This document shows, in pieces, positions 8,482 through 18,515 of a DNA stretch of 64,000 bases. Source of the DNA: Marivirga sericea (GTDB lineage: Bacteria; Bacteroidota; Bacteroidia; Cytophagales; Cyclobacteriaceae). Position 1 is the stretch's first letter; the number at the start of each line of letters is the position of its first letter. The DNA is taken from assembly GCF_900177665.1 (NCBI RefSeq), contig NZ_FXAW01000002.1, forward strand, positions 248,001 through 312,000, given 5' to 3'. The notes under the pieces were generated by a model. It did no database searches. It saw nothing but the letters and a program-made list of their open reading frames with translations, and was not told where the DNA came from. Made by a program: the position numbers and the translations under genes.

Positions 8482-9990
8482 ATGCGATACATAATCATAT
8501 TAATTGCGTTGCTGGCAGCTTCCTGTCAGTCAACAGAAGAGCATGGCCATGCCCACGATGCGGCAGGAGGCCATATAGATGAGGCAGGCGAAATACCAAG
8601 GGTAGATTATACCCGCTGGACAGATAAAACGGAGTTATTCGTAGAATTTCCAGTGTTGGTGGTTGGGAAAACCAGTCGATTTGCGGCTCACTTTACTGTT
8701 TTGAAAAATCACAAACCCGTAAGGGAAGGTAGTGTAACGGTGAGTTTGGTTAAGGAGGGAAAAGGAATCAGACATACTGTAGAAGCACCTTCTTCTCCGG
8801 GAATTTTCTCACCCTCCTTACAGCCAAAGACTACCGGGAGCTATCAACTGATGTTTGATATTAAAACACCTCAGTATCAGGATAGAATTGTAATTAATGA
8901 TATCCGGGTGTTTGCGGATGCTGAAGAAGCCATTAGTGCAGTTGGAAATGAAGAAGATGGAGGTGCTATCAGCTTTCTCAAAGAGCAAGCCTGGAAGATT
9001 GATTTCCAGACGGCTCCTGTAGTTTCCGGTGAAATTTATGATGTCATTAAAACATCAGGCGTATGGAAGGCCGCTCCGGGAGCCATACGCTCTCTTTCAG
9101 CCAATGCTTCAGGGGTGGTAAGCTTTGCCATGGACAATCTGACCGAGGGTACAGAAATAAAGCAAGGACAGGTGTTGATGACCATAAGCAGTAAAGGGCT
9201 TACTTCTAACAATCTACAAACAGAGATTGAGCAAGCGAGGGCAAATTTTGAACAGGCTAAGGCAGAATACGAGCGTAAAAAGCAGCTTTATGAGTCCAAA
9301 ATTGTACCTAAAGCTGAGCTGGAACAGGTGGAAAGCAAATACAAGGTGGCCAAATCAAATTATGAAACCTTAAAAGCCGGTTATTCGGCAGGTGGAAAAC
9401 AGGTCACAGCTCCATTTGATGGGTATGTAAAATCCATTTCAATAAGTAATGGTGATTTTGTCAGCCAAGGAGCTCAACTGTTAACCATTGGCTCTCATCG
9501 CACAAGCTTATTGGAGACCCAGGTCAGTGCCTCTTATGCTTCTGTTTTGCAAAACATCCAAAACGTATTCTATCAGAAGGAAAATGGACAGTGGTCAAGC
9601 ATCCAAGCCTCAGGAGGATCAGTTCTTTCTGTTGGAAAAGAAGTGGAAAGTACAAAACCTCTGCTTTCAGTCTATGCCCAGATCACTGAGGAAATCAAGA
9701 TGCCTGAAGGCAGCTTTACCGAAGTTGAGATAGCTTATGGTGAACCCAAACAAGCTGTAGTTATTCCTGAGGCAGCTCTATTGGAAGATTATGGTAGTTA
9801 CTCTGTAATAGTTCAGCTCTCTGGAGAAAGTTTTGAACGGAGACCAGTTATGATCGGTCGGAGCAATGGAGAATTTACTGAGATTACTGAAGGGCTTGAA
9901 ACTGGTGAAGTGGTAGTAGCCAGAGGTGCTTATCAGGTAAAAATGGCTTCTATGTCCGGAACTACGCCAGCTCATGGCCATGAACATTAA
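8482..9990 (+). CDS. czcB: RND efflux periplasmic adaptor (CzcB/CusB family)
   Basis: A 502-residue lipoprotein (lipobox ending AASC15) with a His-rich start (HGHAHD) and a His-rich end (HGHEH). Residues 20-150 form an extra N-terminal beta domain. An alpha-hairpin lies at about residues 245-305 (EIEQARANFEQAKAEYERKK), flanked by lipoyl-like halves (GQVLMTISSKG and FDGYVKSISISNGDFVSQG), then a C-terminal beta barrel. This is the membrane-fusion architecture linking the pump and the channel. The 12-bp gap to the pump gene supports an operon. The His ends may help capture metal. Confidence 0.92.
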   Translation: MRYIIILIALLAASCQSTEEHGHAHDAAGGHIDEAGEIPRVDYTRWTDKTELFVEFPVLVVGKTSRFAAHFTVLKNHKPVREGSVTVSLVKEGKGIRHTVEAPSSPGIFSPSLQPKTTGSYQLMFDIKTPQYQDRIVINDIRVFADAEEAISAVGNEEDGGAISFLKEQAWKIDFQTAPVVSGEIYDVIKTSGVWKAAPGAIRSLSANASGVVSFAMDNLTEGTEIKQGQVLMTISSKGLTSNNLQTEIEQARANFEQAKAEYERKKQLYESKIVPKAELEQVESKYKVAKSNYETLKAGYSAGGKQVTAPFDGYVKSISISNGDFVSQGAQLLTIGSHRTSLLETQVSASYASVLQNIQNVFYQKENGQWSSIQASGGSVLSVGKEVESTKPLLSVYAQITEEIKMPEGSFTEVEIAYGEPKQAVVIPEAALLEDYGSYSVIVQLSGESFERRPVMIGRSNGEFTEITEGLETGEVVVARGAYQVKMASMSGTTPAHGHEH

Positions 9991-10002
9991 AAAGGAAATG
10001 AT

Positions 10003-13000
10003 ATGCTAAATAAAATATTATCAATATCACTCCAAAACAGGCTGCTGGTTTTATTGGGTGCAGTTATGCTAAGTGTGGCCGGTCTTTATTTGGCACGAAC
10101 AATGAACGTGGATGTATTCCCTGATCTAACAGCACCAACAGTCACCATTTTGACAGAAGCCCATGGTTTGGAGTCTGAAGAAGTAGAGAAACTGGTGACC
10201 TATCAGTTAGAAACTGCCATGAACGGTTCTCCTAATGTGCGAAGGATACGCTCCTCTTCAGCCACAGGTATTTCTATTGTTTGGGTTGAGTTTGACTGGG
10301 GTACCGATATCTATCGCGCCCGGCAAATTGTGAGCGAACGCATACCAATGGTACGTGAAAATTTACCCAGTGGTATAGGTGCACCGACTATGGCACCTAT
10401 TTCATCCATCATGGGGGAAATTATGCTTCTGGGTGTAACCTCAGATAGCTTGTCACCTATGGAATTAAGAACGCTTTCTGATTGGACGATCAGGCCACGT
10501 TTAAAAGCCATAGGTGGCATTGCCAATGTTATCGTTATTGGCGGGGATTACAAACAATACCAGGTGTTTGCCCATCCCGAAAAGCTTAAATACTATGATG
10601 TAAGTCTTCGTGAGTTGGTGGAAAAAGTAAAAGAAGCCAATGTAAATGCTCCGGGAGGTTTTTTCAATCAACATGGCAACCAGTACATCATAAAAGGTAG
10701 TGGACGAGCCTACGCTGTTGAGGAATTGGAAGAGGCCGTGGTAAAGCAGGTTAATGGGCAAAGCATTAAGATTAGGGATATGGCCACTGTCCAAATAGGT
10801 GCAGCGGACAAAATAGGAGACGGTTCCCTGAATGCTTCTCCTGCTGTGATCCTTACCATATCCAAACAACCGGATGTGAACACACTGGACTTGACAGAGC
10901 GGCTGAATGAAGCAATTGCAGAGCTGGGACAAACTTTACCGAAAAGTGTTGAGATCAAAAGCCAGATTTTCCGGCAATCTAATTTTATAGAGGCTTCCAT
11001 TAGTAATTTGAATCAAACATTGTTGGAAGGTGCTTTTTTTGTAGTGATCGTGCTGTTTATTTTCCTAATGAACTGGAGAACCACATTGATTTCTTTGCTG
11101 GCCATCCCTATTTCATTATTGGTTTCAATCATTGTTCTTAAGCTATTAGGCTATACCATTAATACCATGAGTCTGGGCGGAATGGCCATTGCCATTGGTG
11201 CGCTGGTGGATGATGCCATTATTGACGTGGAAAATGTGTACAAGCGGTTGCGAGAGAACATCCGAAAGCCAAAGAATGAACGTCAGCCTATTCTCACGGT
11301 AGTAAAAGATGCTTCCATAGAAATCAGGAGTTCTATAATAATAGCCACCCTGATTATCATTGTTTCGTTTGTGCCCTTATTCTTTTTGAGTGGTATGGAG
11401 GGGCGACTGCTGCAACCTCTGGGTATTGCTTTTGTTACTTCTGTGCTCACCTCATTAGTGGTAGCCGTGACCGTAACACCGGTATTGTGCTCCTATTTGC
11501 TCAAAAGTGAAAAGCAATTGAGTAAAAGTGCTGAAGGCACCAAGGTGGAGCGATGGCTGCAAAAACGATATGCTAGTGTGCTTGGTGGAGCCATGCGTTT
11601 TCCTAAAACGATAATTGGGGTTACAGTTATTGCTTTTATACTGAGCATTGGATTGTTAACTCAATTAGGTAGAAGCTTTTTACCAGAATTTAACGAAGGC
11701 TCACTTGTAATAAGTGTAGTAGGCCCTCCTGGCATGTCACTGGAAGAAAGCAATAAGGTGGGCAAACTGGTAGAGCAACAATTATTGGAAATGCCTGAAG
11801 TTGATGTGGTGACGCGTAGAACAGGACGTGCAGAGCTGGATGAGCATGCCCAAGGTGTAAATGCTGCTGAAATTGATGTTCCGTTTACGCTGGAAGATAA
11901 ATCTAAGGAGGAGTTTTTTGAAGAGGTACGAACAAAACTCAGTATTGTGCCGGGTGTAAACATCACCCTGGGCCAACCTATAGCTCACCGAATTGATCAC
12001 ATGCTTTCTGGAACACGTGCCAATATTGCCATTAAAATTTTTGGCCCTGATTTGCAACGCTTGTATGAAGTAGGTAAGGATGTGGAGCAGGCTATCAAAC
12101 CCATACCAGGCTTGGCCGATGTGGCCGTTGCTCAACAGATTGAAGTGCCTCAGATTCGTATCAAACCGAAACGTCAAATGCTTTCTGCTTTTGGTATGAC
12201 GGTTGGTGATTTTATGGAGCAGGTAGACATCGCCTTTGCAGGAGAGGAAGCTGGTGAAATCTATGAAGGGCAAAAATACTTTGATATTGTAGTGCGCTAT
12301 CAGGATGATTTTAGGAATAAGATAGAACGCATTAAAACTGCCCTCGTAAGCCTGCCCAATGGTGGTCAAACGAGCATAGATCAACTAGCAACTGTATCAT
12401 CAGTAAGCAGTCCAAATACTATCAGCCGTGAAGATGTACAGAGAAAGATCGTAGTTGCATCCAACGTGCAGGGGCGTGATTTGCGGAGTGCGGTCAATGA
12501 GATACAGCAAACCATAAGCAGTAGCGTTGATATACCAGAAGGTTATCGGGTGGAGTTTGGTGGGCAATTTGAAAGTGAAGCCAAAGCCTCCCAATTATTG
12601 TTGCTTACTGCTATCATAGCTATTCTTATCATATATCTGCTGCTTTACTTTGAGTTTAAAGATGTGAAACTGGCTTTTGTGGTGCTGATCAATCTGCCAT
12701 TGGCGTTGATTGGGGGCATTCTAATTGTCTATTTCACTTCGGGTATCATCAGCATTGCAGCTACCATTGGCTTTATCAGTTTATTTGGTATCGCTACGCG
12801 AAATGGGATTTTGCTTGTTTCCAGGTACGAAGACTTGCGCAGGGAAGGCAAACAAGGCGTTGCGTTGATCAAAGAAGGTGCTTTGGACAGGCTCAATCCT
12901 ATTTTGATGACCGCATTTACTACAGGCCTGGCCTTGATCCCATTAGCCCTAAAAGGCGGTGAGCCAGGGAGTGAGATTCAAAGTCCAATGGCTGTGGTGA

Positions 13001-13086
13001 TTTTGGGTGGATTGCTATCAGCTACCATTTTGAATTTGGTGGTGATACCTTGTGTTTATCAGTTGGTTACAGACCGAAATAAATAA
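10003..13086 (+). CDS. czcA: Heavy-metal efflux RND pump (CusA/CzcA family)
   Basis: A 1027-residue inner-membrane proton/metal antiporter with two sets of transmembrane helices around two large periplasmic loops. The TM4 signature reads AIGALVDDAIIDVEN (G399 to N411). Czc-type zinc/cobalt pumps have DFG at its start, whereas here the first Asp is Ala, as in CusA-type monovalent pumps. The acidic residues D403, D404, D408 and E410 are unusually many. The periplasmic loop carries RRTGRAELDEHAQGVN and RIDHMLSG, motifs common in the family. The substrate (Cu/Ag or Zn/Co/Cd/Ni) is not settled by sequence. A hairpin terminator follows at once. Confidence 0.93.
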   Translation: MLNKILSISLQNRLLVLLGAVMLSVAGLYLARTMNVDVFPDLTAPTVTILTEAHGLESEEVEKLVTYQLETAMNGSPNVRRIRSSSATGISIVWVEFDWGTDIYRARQIVSERIPMVRENLPSGIGAPTMAPISSIMGEIMLLGVTSDSLSPMELRTLSDWTIRPRLKAIGGIANVIVIGGDYKQYQVFAHPEKLKYYDVSLRELVEKVKEANVNAPGGFFNQHGNQYIIKGSGRAYAVEELEEAVVKQVNGQSIKIRDMATVQIGAADKIGDGSLNASPAVILTISKQPDVNTLDLTERLNEAIAELGQTLPKSVEIKSQIFRQSNFIEASISNLNQTLLEGAFFVVIVLFIFLMNWRTTLISLLAIPISLLVSIIVLKLLGYTINTMSLGGMAIAIGALVDDAIIDVENVYKRLRENIRKPKNERQPILTVVKDASIEIRSSIIIATLIIIVSFVPLFFLSGMEGRLLQPLGIAFVTSVLTSLVVAVTVTPVLCSYLLKSEKQLSKSAEGTKVERWLQKRYASVLGGAMRFPKTIIGVTVIAFILSIGLLTQLGRSFLPEFNEGSLVISVVGPPGMSLEESNKVGKLVEQQLLEMPEVDVVTRRTGRAELDEHAQGVNAAEIDVPFTLEDKSKEEFFEEVRTKLSIVPGVNITLGQPIAHRIDHMLSGTRANIAIKIFGPDLQRLYEVGKDVEQAIKPIPGLADVAVAQQIEVPQIRIKPKRQMLSAFGMTVGDFMEQVDIAFAGEEAGEIYEGQKYFDIVVRYQDDFRNKIERIKTALVSLPNGGQTSIDQLATVSSVSSPNTISREDVQRKIVVASNVQGRDLRSAVNEIQQTISSSVDIPEGYRVEFGGQFESEAKASQLLLLTAIIAILIIYLLLYFEFKDVKLAFVVLINLPLALIGGILIVYFTSGIISIAATIGFISLFGIATRNGILLVSRYEDLRREGKQGVALIKEGALDRLNPILMTAFTTGLALIPLALKGGEPGSEIQSPMAVVILGGLLSATILNLVVIPCVYQLVTDRNK

Positions 13087-13101
13087 AGCGTAAATTTAAG
13101 C

Positions 13102-13126
13102 CAGGCCGAAGGACTGCTTCGGCCTG
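13102..13126. terminator. Bidirectional hairpin between convergent genes
   Basis: CAGGCCGAAG (13102-13111) and CTTCGGCCTG (13117-13126) form a perfect 10-bp GC-rich stem with a 5-base loop. It sits in the 42-bp gap between the stops of the plus-strand pump gene and the minus-strand gene at 13129, so it probably terminates both. T-runs on either side are short. Confidence 0.85.
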
Positions 13127-13128
13127 AC

Positions 13129-13482
13129 TTAATTAATCCATTCCTTTGCTTCTTCTTTTTCTTCCAAATCAAAGTAACGGATTTCCGCATTGGTAAGTGG
13201 TTTCATAAACTGGGTGATCCATTCCTGCCATTTCTTTTCGCCTACCATGGCTATCTTTTCATAATCATCAGCATGCGACAAATCCATTTTTAAATCCTTC
13301 CAGAAAGCATTGAACTTCCATCCGGAAAAATTCTCCATCTCAAAGTACCACCGTACTTTTTGCCCACGGTTCACAATGTTGTGAATCAAGGGATGTATTT
13401 TCTGAATATCTGTTTCAGTCAGGTTATCCTCAGCCCTGGTGGCTATTATATTATTTTTGGTGAATTCAAGTATCTGTAGCAT
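13129..13482 (-). CDS. SpoIIAA-like (STAS-type) protein
   Basis: A 117-residue soluble protein matching the SpoIIAA-like family (PF11964) in length and layout: an N-terminal strand pair (NNIIATRAEDNLTETD), WYFEMENFSGW in the middle, and a C-terminal helix with FDLEEKEEAKEWI. Family members adopt a STAS-like fold of mostly unknown role, often beside stress or transport genes. Its start overlaps the 68-residue gene by 17 bp, so the two are cotranscribed. It is the last gene before the bidirectional hairpin. Confidence 0.75.
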   Translation of the reverse strand: MLQILEFTKNNIIATRAEDNLTETDIQKIHPLIHNIVNRGQKVRWYFEMENFSGWKFNAFWKDLKMDLSHADDYEKIAMVGEKKWQEWITQFMKPLTNAEIRYFDLEEKEEAKEWIN

Positions 13483-13672
13483 AGTGGTCTATAGTCAAGT
13501 TATAAATTTCTTTTTTCATTTCAGCTTTCGCAATCGCCCGGTCTATGGCTTCTGCCTTTGTGCATTTATCATGGACGTAGAATTCTTCTGCATATTTTAA
13601 AACCAGTATCCTGACATCCTTATCCAGGGCGTTGAGACGGTGCTTATAGTCTTTGAATAAATACTCTTCCAT
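13466..13672 (-). CDS. Small helical hypothetical protein
   Basis: A 68-residue charged protein, largely helical by composition (HRLNALDKDVRILVLKYAEE, then KAEAIDRAIAKAEMKKE). No motif or membrane segment is visible. It lies 4 bp after the broken cation-exchanger gene and overlaps the SpoIIAA-like gene by 17 bp, so it belongs to the same transcript. Function unknown. Confidence 0.6.
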   Translation of the reverse strand: MEEYLFKDYKHRLNALDKDVRILVLKYAEEFYVHDKCTKAEAIDRAIAKAEMKKEIYNLTIDHYATDT

Positions 13673-13676
13673 AAGA

Positions 13677-14673
13677 TTAAAAAAGTTTTAAGACGAAAAA
13701 CGCCATGATCAATAAATAGGCAACATAAGCTGCATCAAACACAAATATTTGCCATTTGCTGAATCCATGGAGCTGCTTGCTTTGATGGACAAAAACCGAA
13801 TAAAGCAATGGCATCAATCCTACAAAAGCCAGGTTGACCCAATACAATTGAAAATCCTCCACTGGCGTGGTTACCAGGGCTAAAGGGAAAAATGCCACTG
13901 TCATGGTGATGGCATTGTCGGCTATCACGCTGGTGGTACCTGCGGTAACCTCTCCACCTTTTACCACACTCCAGGTCTTAAATACTTCAGGGGCAGTGGT
14001 CATAATACCGGTGATGAATAGTCCTCCTACAATCTCTGATATACCCAAAGCCGAAACAATGTTCTCAGTGGCTTTCACAATGAAAAATGCCCCGGCCGCT
14101 ATGGTAAATGCTCCGGCAATGGAAAGCCATATTTTCTTTTGTGTCCATTCTATTTTTTCTCCTTCTTTTCTTCCTTTGACAATAGCGTGGGTTAAAAAAG
14201 CGGCATAGCCCCGAGCATGATCCATCCGTCAATCGGTTGCAAGCCTCGCCAGGCTTCCGGTAAGGTTAGTAAAGCTACCAATGCGATTATACCCAAATAG
14301 GGCAGTGACAAAACGGATACGGAACGCTTGTTTAAAGCCAACAGGTTAGCTTCCAAATGTTCCTGATGTTTGGGGTTGTTTTTGAATTGTTTGCGTGAAG
14401 CAAAATAGGCTATCGTAACCATGAGGGGAATGGAGATGATATTAGAACCCAGTAAGTTTCCTAAGCCTATATTTGATACACCCCGGGCAGCACTGGTGAT
14501 GTTAACTGCTACTTCGGGGCTTGCCGTTACAATCGCCAAAAAGCAGCTCCTGCCGAAGCGGTGAGTCCCCATTGTTTCCGCAACATTTTGAGCGGTGTAA
14601 GCAATTGGTCAGCTCCCCAATGTGCAGCCCATGCGGCTATTACTAAAACTCCTACCCATAACCATGCATTCAT
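13677..14673 (-). pseudogene. Sodium/calcium exchanger (CaCA family), two frameshifts
   Basis: Three frames joined give one protein starting MNAWLWVG at 14673. The first break is near 14543: frame 1 ends GAAFWRL-stop, while the expected reading FLAIVTASPEV needs one extra T. The second break is near 14200: ...GAMPLF-stop, while FLTHAIVKGRKEGE needs one extra T. Both alpha-repeats are otherwise well kept: TASPEVAVNITSA with GNLLGSNII, and TTAPEVFKTW with SVIADNAIT. This is the CaCA signature for a membrane Na+/Ca2+ or cation/H+ exchanger. Because only single T losses in T runs separate the frames, either recent inactivation or sequencing error is possible. It lies 26 bp after the CDF gene. Confidence 0.8.
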
Positions 14674-14699
14674 ATCTTCTATTTTTATCGGTCAATTAT

Positions 14700-15494
14700 T
14701 TATTTAGCTATTTTCAATATCCTTACAGCCCCTCGCATTACGAAGGTGAAAACAATTGCCCCAATGGCCAAATCGGGCCATTTGCTATCAAGAAAATAAA
14801 CTAACACACCGGCCAGGATCACTCCGCCATTTACAATAATGTCATTGGAAGTGAATATGGCACTAGCCTGCATGTGAGCTTCATCACTTTTAGCTTTATT
14901 GATCAGCCAGAGCGAAACCAGATTGCCGATGAGGGCCAGTACTGATATGATAATCATCCATTGAAACAGAGGTGTTTCGCTTTCTCTGAAAAACCTGCGC
15001 AATACTTCTGAAAATCCTAATAGCGCCAGTACCATTTGAAAATAACCACTGATTTTGGCTACTTTTTTCTTGCGAGACATTGCTGCACCTACAGCAAATA
15101 AGCTCAGGCCATAGACGATGGAATCTGCCAGCATGTCAAGTGAGTCAGCTACTAACCCCATGGAACGGGATATCCATCCGGTAGTCATCTCTACCACAAA
15201 GAATCCGAAATTGATACCCAGTACCCACCAAAGTATTTTCCGCTGTTCGGAGTCGTCAGCAGCCAACGGCAACTCAGCTTCATCTTCCGTACTTTCTAAC
15301 CGGTCATTGAGTTTAAGTTCAGTAATGGCCTGATGGATCTTGTCCACTTCGTCTGTGTGATATACTTCCAGTCTGCGATTGGGTATATCAAATGAAAGTT
15401 GCTTTACCTCATTATAAGGCTCCAGCTTCATGCGGATCATTTGCTCCTCTGAGGGGCAGTCCATTTTACTGATATGGAAGGTGGTTTTCTTCAT
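14700..15494 (-). CDS. Cation diffusion facilitator with N-terminal HMA-like domain
   Basis: A 264-residue membrane protein. The ATG at 15494 gives MKKTTFHISKMDCPSEEQM; a longer frame would overlap the upstream gene. Residues 1-70 form a ferredoxin-like HMA-type domain whose metal loop has a single Cys (MDCPSEE). Residues 90-264 hold about six transmembrane helices of the CDF family, with ADSLDMLADS in TM2 and a TSNDIIVN site in TM5 that coordinate the metal in this family. It should export divalent cations by proton antiport. The 7-bp gap to the GDCC protein upstream supports an operon. Confidence 0.85.
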   Translation of the reverse strand: MKKTTFHISKMDCPSEEQMIRMKLEPYNEVKQLSFDIPNRRLEVYHTDEVDKIHQAITELKLNDRLESTEDEAELPLAADDSEQRKILWWVLGINFGFFVVEMTTGWISRSMGLVADSLDMLADSIVYGLSLFAVGAAMSRKKKVAKISGYFQMVLALLGFSEVLRRFFRESETPLFQWMIIISVLALIGNLVSLWLINKAKSDEAHMQASAIFTSNDIIVNGGVILAGVLVYFLDSKWPDLAIGAIVFTFVMRGAVRILKIAK

Positions 15495-15501
15495 AACTTT
15501 T

Positions 15502-15708
15502 TTAGCAACAACTCCTGTCTTGCTGAATTGGTGGACATTGTTCTGTACCATAGCTACAAAATACACAACAGTCTCCTTGTTTTGGTTTCAGTACTGCTTT
15601 GCAGCTTTGACATTCATAAAAGAACTGACAAGCGTCAGTTGGCATTTCTTCTTCTTTTTGATATCCGCAGTTTGGACAGTTAACAATTGATTTATTCGTT
15701 ATTTCCAT
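15502..15708 (-). CDS. Small Cys-rich GDCC-motif protein
   Basis: A 68-residue protein starting MEITNKSIVNCPNCGYQKEE; a longer frame to 15798 would run across the hairpin region. Ten cysteines include CPNCG and YECQSCK, resembling a zinc ribbon, then GDCCVFCSYG and CPPIQ near the C-terminus. I recognise the GDCC...CSYG...CPPIQ pattern as a small conserved family that sits next to metal-efflux genes, with no assigned activity. A metal-binding or metal-delivery role is inferred from the cysteines and from the CDF gene 7 bp downstream. Confidence 0.7.
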   Translation of the reverse strand: MEITNKSIVNCPNCGYQKEEEMPTDACQFFYECQSCKAVLKPKQGDCCVFCSYGTEQCPPIQQDRSCC

Positions 15709-15800
15709 CTCTTTATTGCTCTTTTCATAAGTCTTGCGTCTCAGGTAACTGCAAATGATCAAATCAAAAAACTGCCTTTTTATACTTTTAAATAACACGA

Positions 15801-15833
15801 AAACCTCAGAGATTTTTTCTACCTCTGAGGTTT
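15801..15833 (-). terminator. Hairpin terminator after the CopA-HMA unit
   Basis: AAACCTCAGAG (15801-15811) and CTCTGAGGTTT (15823-15833) form a perfect 11-bp stem around an 11-base loop. It lies 28 bp past the stop of the minus-strand HMA gene and before the GDCC gene, so it should end the copper ATPase transcript. Confidence 0.8.
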
Positions 15834-15861
15834 ATTTTAAATTGATTGCAATTATTCTGCA

Positions 15862-16071
15862 CTACACTGCCTCAGCCTTAAAACCCGCTTTCTGTACCGT
15901 TTTCTTTACTTCTTCTTCAGTCAGATCAGAAGTTTCTACAGTAAGTATGCGGTCATCACTTTCAAGGTTGACATCCCATTTTTTTATGTTCTTTTCCTCG
16001 TTCAAGAAGGGAGTCACTTTTGAAAGGCATCCGCCACAATTGATATTGGTTTTGAATTTTAAAGTGTTCAT
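15862..16071 (-). CDS. HMA-domain metal chaperone
   Basis: A 69-residue single-domain protein of the heavy-metal-associated fold. The metal loop reads NINCGGCLSKV (Cys-Gly-Gly-Cys at residues 12-15), where copper chaperones usually have MxCxxC. It lies 33 bp downstream of the CopA ATPase gene and is followed by a hairpin terminator. It most likely delivers Cu(I) to CopA in the cytoplasm. A second CGGC protein is at 44740-44967. Confidence 0.85.
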   Translation of the reverse strand: MNTLKFKTNINCGGCLSKVTPFLNEEKNIKKWDVNLESDDRILTVETSDLTEEEVKKTVQKAGFKAEAV

Positions 16072-16104
16072 TATTTAGTCTATTTAAAGTTTATAATTTG
16101 ATTC

Positions 16105-18369
16105 TTAAATTTTTGCTGCTTTCAACCGCAGACTATTGGCTACTACCGATACCGAACTGAAGGCCATCGCCATGCCCGCAATCATCGGATCAAGTAAAAA
16201 GCCGTTTACCGGGTATAAAAGCCCGGCTGCTATCGGGATACCGATAATGTTGTAAATGAATGCCCAAAAGAGGTTCTGACGAATACCCAATACGGTTTTC
16301 TTAGATAGCTTAAGTGCTTTGGGTATGGACTGCAGGTCTGAAGTTATCAACGTCATCTTCGCCACATCCATTGCTATGTCAGAACCTTTGCCCATCGCAA
16401 TACTCACATCGGCTTGTGCCAGAGCGTGTGAGTCGTTGATGCCATCTCCAACCATCGCCACAATTTTTCCTTTGACTTGTAGCCCTTTTACAAAATCTGC
16501 TTTGTCGGAAGGCAATACTTCTGCTTTAAACTCCTTAAGGCCTACCTGTTCGGCAACTGCATGGGCTGTTTGCTGATTATCACCGGTGAGCATGTACACG
16601 TTAATGTTTCTTTCCTGAAGGGTTTCAATAGCTTTTTTAGATGTTTCCTTAATCTTATCGGCAATTGCCAGCACAGCTAAAGCCTGATCTTGATTGGCAA
16701 AAAAGATGACTGTTTTAGCTTCCTCCCGAAGTGTTTTGGCTTTTTTGTCAAGTTGATTACTCACACTGATATTATGTTCGGCAAGCAATCTTTGGTTACC
16801 GATATAGAAGCTCGTGCCATTTTTATACTTTGCTTCAACCCCCCGCCCCGTAATGCTGTTAAACTGTGAAATGGTTGCAGATTTAATGCCTTCCTCTTTT
16901 AGCTTTTGAACCACCGCTTCTGCCAAAGGATGTTCCGATTGCGACTCCATGGCCAGTACCATGGGCTTGAGCTTTTCGGATTGCTCCTCATCTTCCCAAA
17001 AGATATCCGTAACGACCGGCTTCCCTTCGGTGATGGTGCCCGTTTTGTCTAAAACAACAGCATTTACCTGATATCCTAATTCCAGGCTTTCAGCGTCTTT
17101 GATCAGAATATTGTTTTCAGCGCCCTTTCCGACACCAACCATAATAGCCGTTGGGGTAGCTAGCCCCAAAGCACAGGGGCAGGCGATCACCAATACAGCT
17201 ACCGAGGTAAGCAATGCATGCGTGAAGGCATCATCTCCACCTACCAACATCCAGGTAATAAAAGTCACGATGGAAATAACCATTACTATCGGCACGAATA
17301 TTCCGGCTATCTTATCCACCAGCTTTTGAACCGGGGCTTTACTCCCCTGGGCTTCTTGCACCATTTTGATTATTTGGGCAAGTAAGGTCTCCCCGGCTAC
17401 TTTCTCAGCCGTAAAGCGAAAGCTACCTTTCTGGTTGACCGTCCCTGCAAACACTTTTTCACCTTTGCTTTTCTCCACCGGTATGGGTTCTCCTGTAATC
17501 ATGCTTTCATCCACAAAAGAATTTCCCTCGGCCACTTCACCATCTACAGGTATCTTCTCCCCCGGACGAACCAAAATGGTATAACCCACCTCAACCGAGG
17601 CAATGGGCATTTCCACTTCCTCTCCATCCACAATCACTCTCAATGTTTTCGGCTGTAAACCCATTAGTTTTTTGATGGCAGAAGAGGTATTGGATTTCGC
17701 TTTTTCCTCCAATACTTTTCCCAGTGAGATGAAAGTGATGATTACGGTAGCCGCTTCATAATACACATGTGGATGTATGCCCCTATTGTGCCAAAACTCA
17801 GGAAATAAGGTATTGAACAAGCTGAAAATGAATGCAATCCCCGTACTCAGGGCCACCAACGTATCCATGTTGGCCTTCCCGTGCCTGGCTTGTTTATAGG
17901 CATTAATGAAAAAACTTCTGCCAAACCAGAATAAAACCGGAATGGTAAATGCCAGAGAAATCCATCTGCCCGGCACCCAGTCCATGTAGAACATGCCCAG
18001 AATGAATACCGGTAGCGTTAAGATAGCAGACCAAATGGTTCGTCTTTTTACTTCCTGATAATGCTTTTCCTGAAGCTCCTGCTGCGCTTCTGATGGGTTT
18101 TCAGCGTCAACAATCAAATCATAACCAACTGACTGTAGCGCCTTACGCAAATCCTCTGAGGTGAGTGAATCGTTATATTCTACTAATACCGAACTATTAG
18201 CGAAATTGACACTTGCCTTGGCCACACCTTCAGTATGGGTAAGGATGGACTCCACGCTGGAGGCACATGAGGCGCAAGTCATCCCCGTTACAGGAAAGGA
18301 TTTTTTTAGTGTCTTGTCCATCTTTTGAGATGGTCTTCTTTTTGGTTCAATAATATCTATGGCTTCCAT
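16105..18369 (-). CDS. copA: Copper-exporting P1B-type ATPase CopA
   Basis: A 754-residue inner-membrane pump. One N-terminal HMA domain carries GMTCASC (Cys32, Cys35). The ion-path motif is CPC at residues 397-399, the phosphorylated Asp is D441 in DKTGTITEG, and TGDNQQTA and [10 protein letters not shown] complete the P/N domains. The CPC motif indicates Cu(I)/Ag(I) export (P1B-1). Its transcript probably begins with the AraC-HMA gene 146 bp upstream or with a promoter in that gap; an HMA chaperone and a terminator follow. One HP motif of the N domain is visible in SEHPLAEA. Confidence 0.95.
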   Translation of the reverse strand: MEAIDIIEPKRRPSQKMDKTLKKSFPVTGMTCASCASSVESILTHTEGVAKASVNFANSSVLVEYNDSLTSEDLRKALQSVGYDLIVDAENPSEAQQELQEKHYQEVKRRTIWSAILTLPVFILGMFYMDWVPGRWISLAFTIPVLFWFGRSFFINAYKQARHGKANMDTLVALSTGIAFIFSLFNTLFPEFWHNRGIHPHVYYEAATVIITFISLGKVLEEKAKSNTSSAIKKLMGLQPKTLRVIVDGEEVEMPIASVEVGYTILVRPGEKIPVDGEVAEGNSFVDESMITGEPIPVEKSKGEKVFAGTVNQKGSFRFTAEKVAGETLLAQIIKMVQEAQGSKAPVQKLVDKIAGIFVPIVMVISIVTFITWMLVGGDDAFTHALLTSVAVLVIACPCALGLATPTAIMVGVGKGAENNILIKDAESLELGYQVNAVVLDKTGTITEGKPVVTDIFWEDEEQSEKLKPMVLAMESQSEHPLAEAVVQKLKEEGIKSATISQFNSITGRGVEAKYKNGTSFYIGNQRLLAEHNISVSNQLDKKAKTLREEAKTVIFFANQDQALAVLAIADKIKETSKKAIETLQERNINVYMLTGDNQQTAHAVAEQVGLKEFKAEVLPSDKADFVKGLQVKGKIVAMVGDGINDSHALAQADVSIAMGKGSDIAMDVAKMTLITSDLQSIPKALKLSKKTVLGIRQNLFWAFIYNIIGIPIAAGLLYPVNGFLLDPMIAGMAMAFSSVSVVANSLRLKAAKI

Positions 18370-18515
18370 ATATCATTTTTAATCTATATGTTCTGAGATG
18401 AACAATACAAAATTCGGAAGTGCAGAAGGAATAAGTACTATAGGATTTGCTGAAGGTTTTACAAAATTGTCAGTATGCCGAGCACACGGGATTTCAATAT
18501 TGAATAATTATATGT

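Noticed and set aside
18370-18515. Sixth copy of the shared promoter motif before copA
   Set aside because: Only loose matches (TACAAAATT) occur; the conserved GATGTAYGA core is absent.
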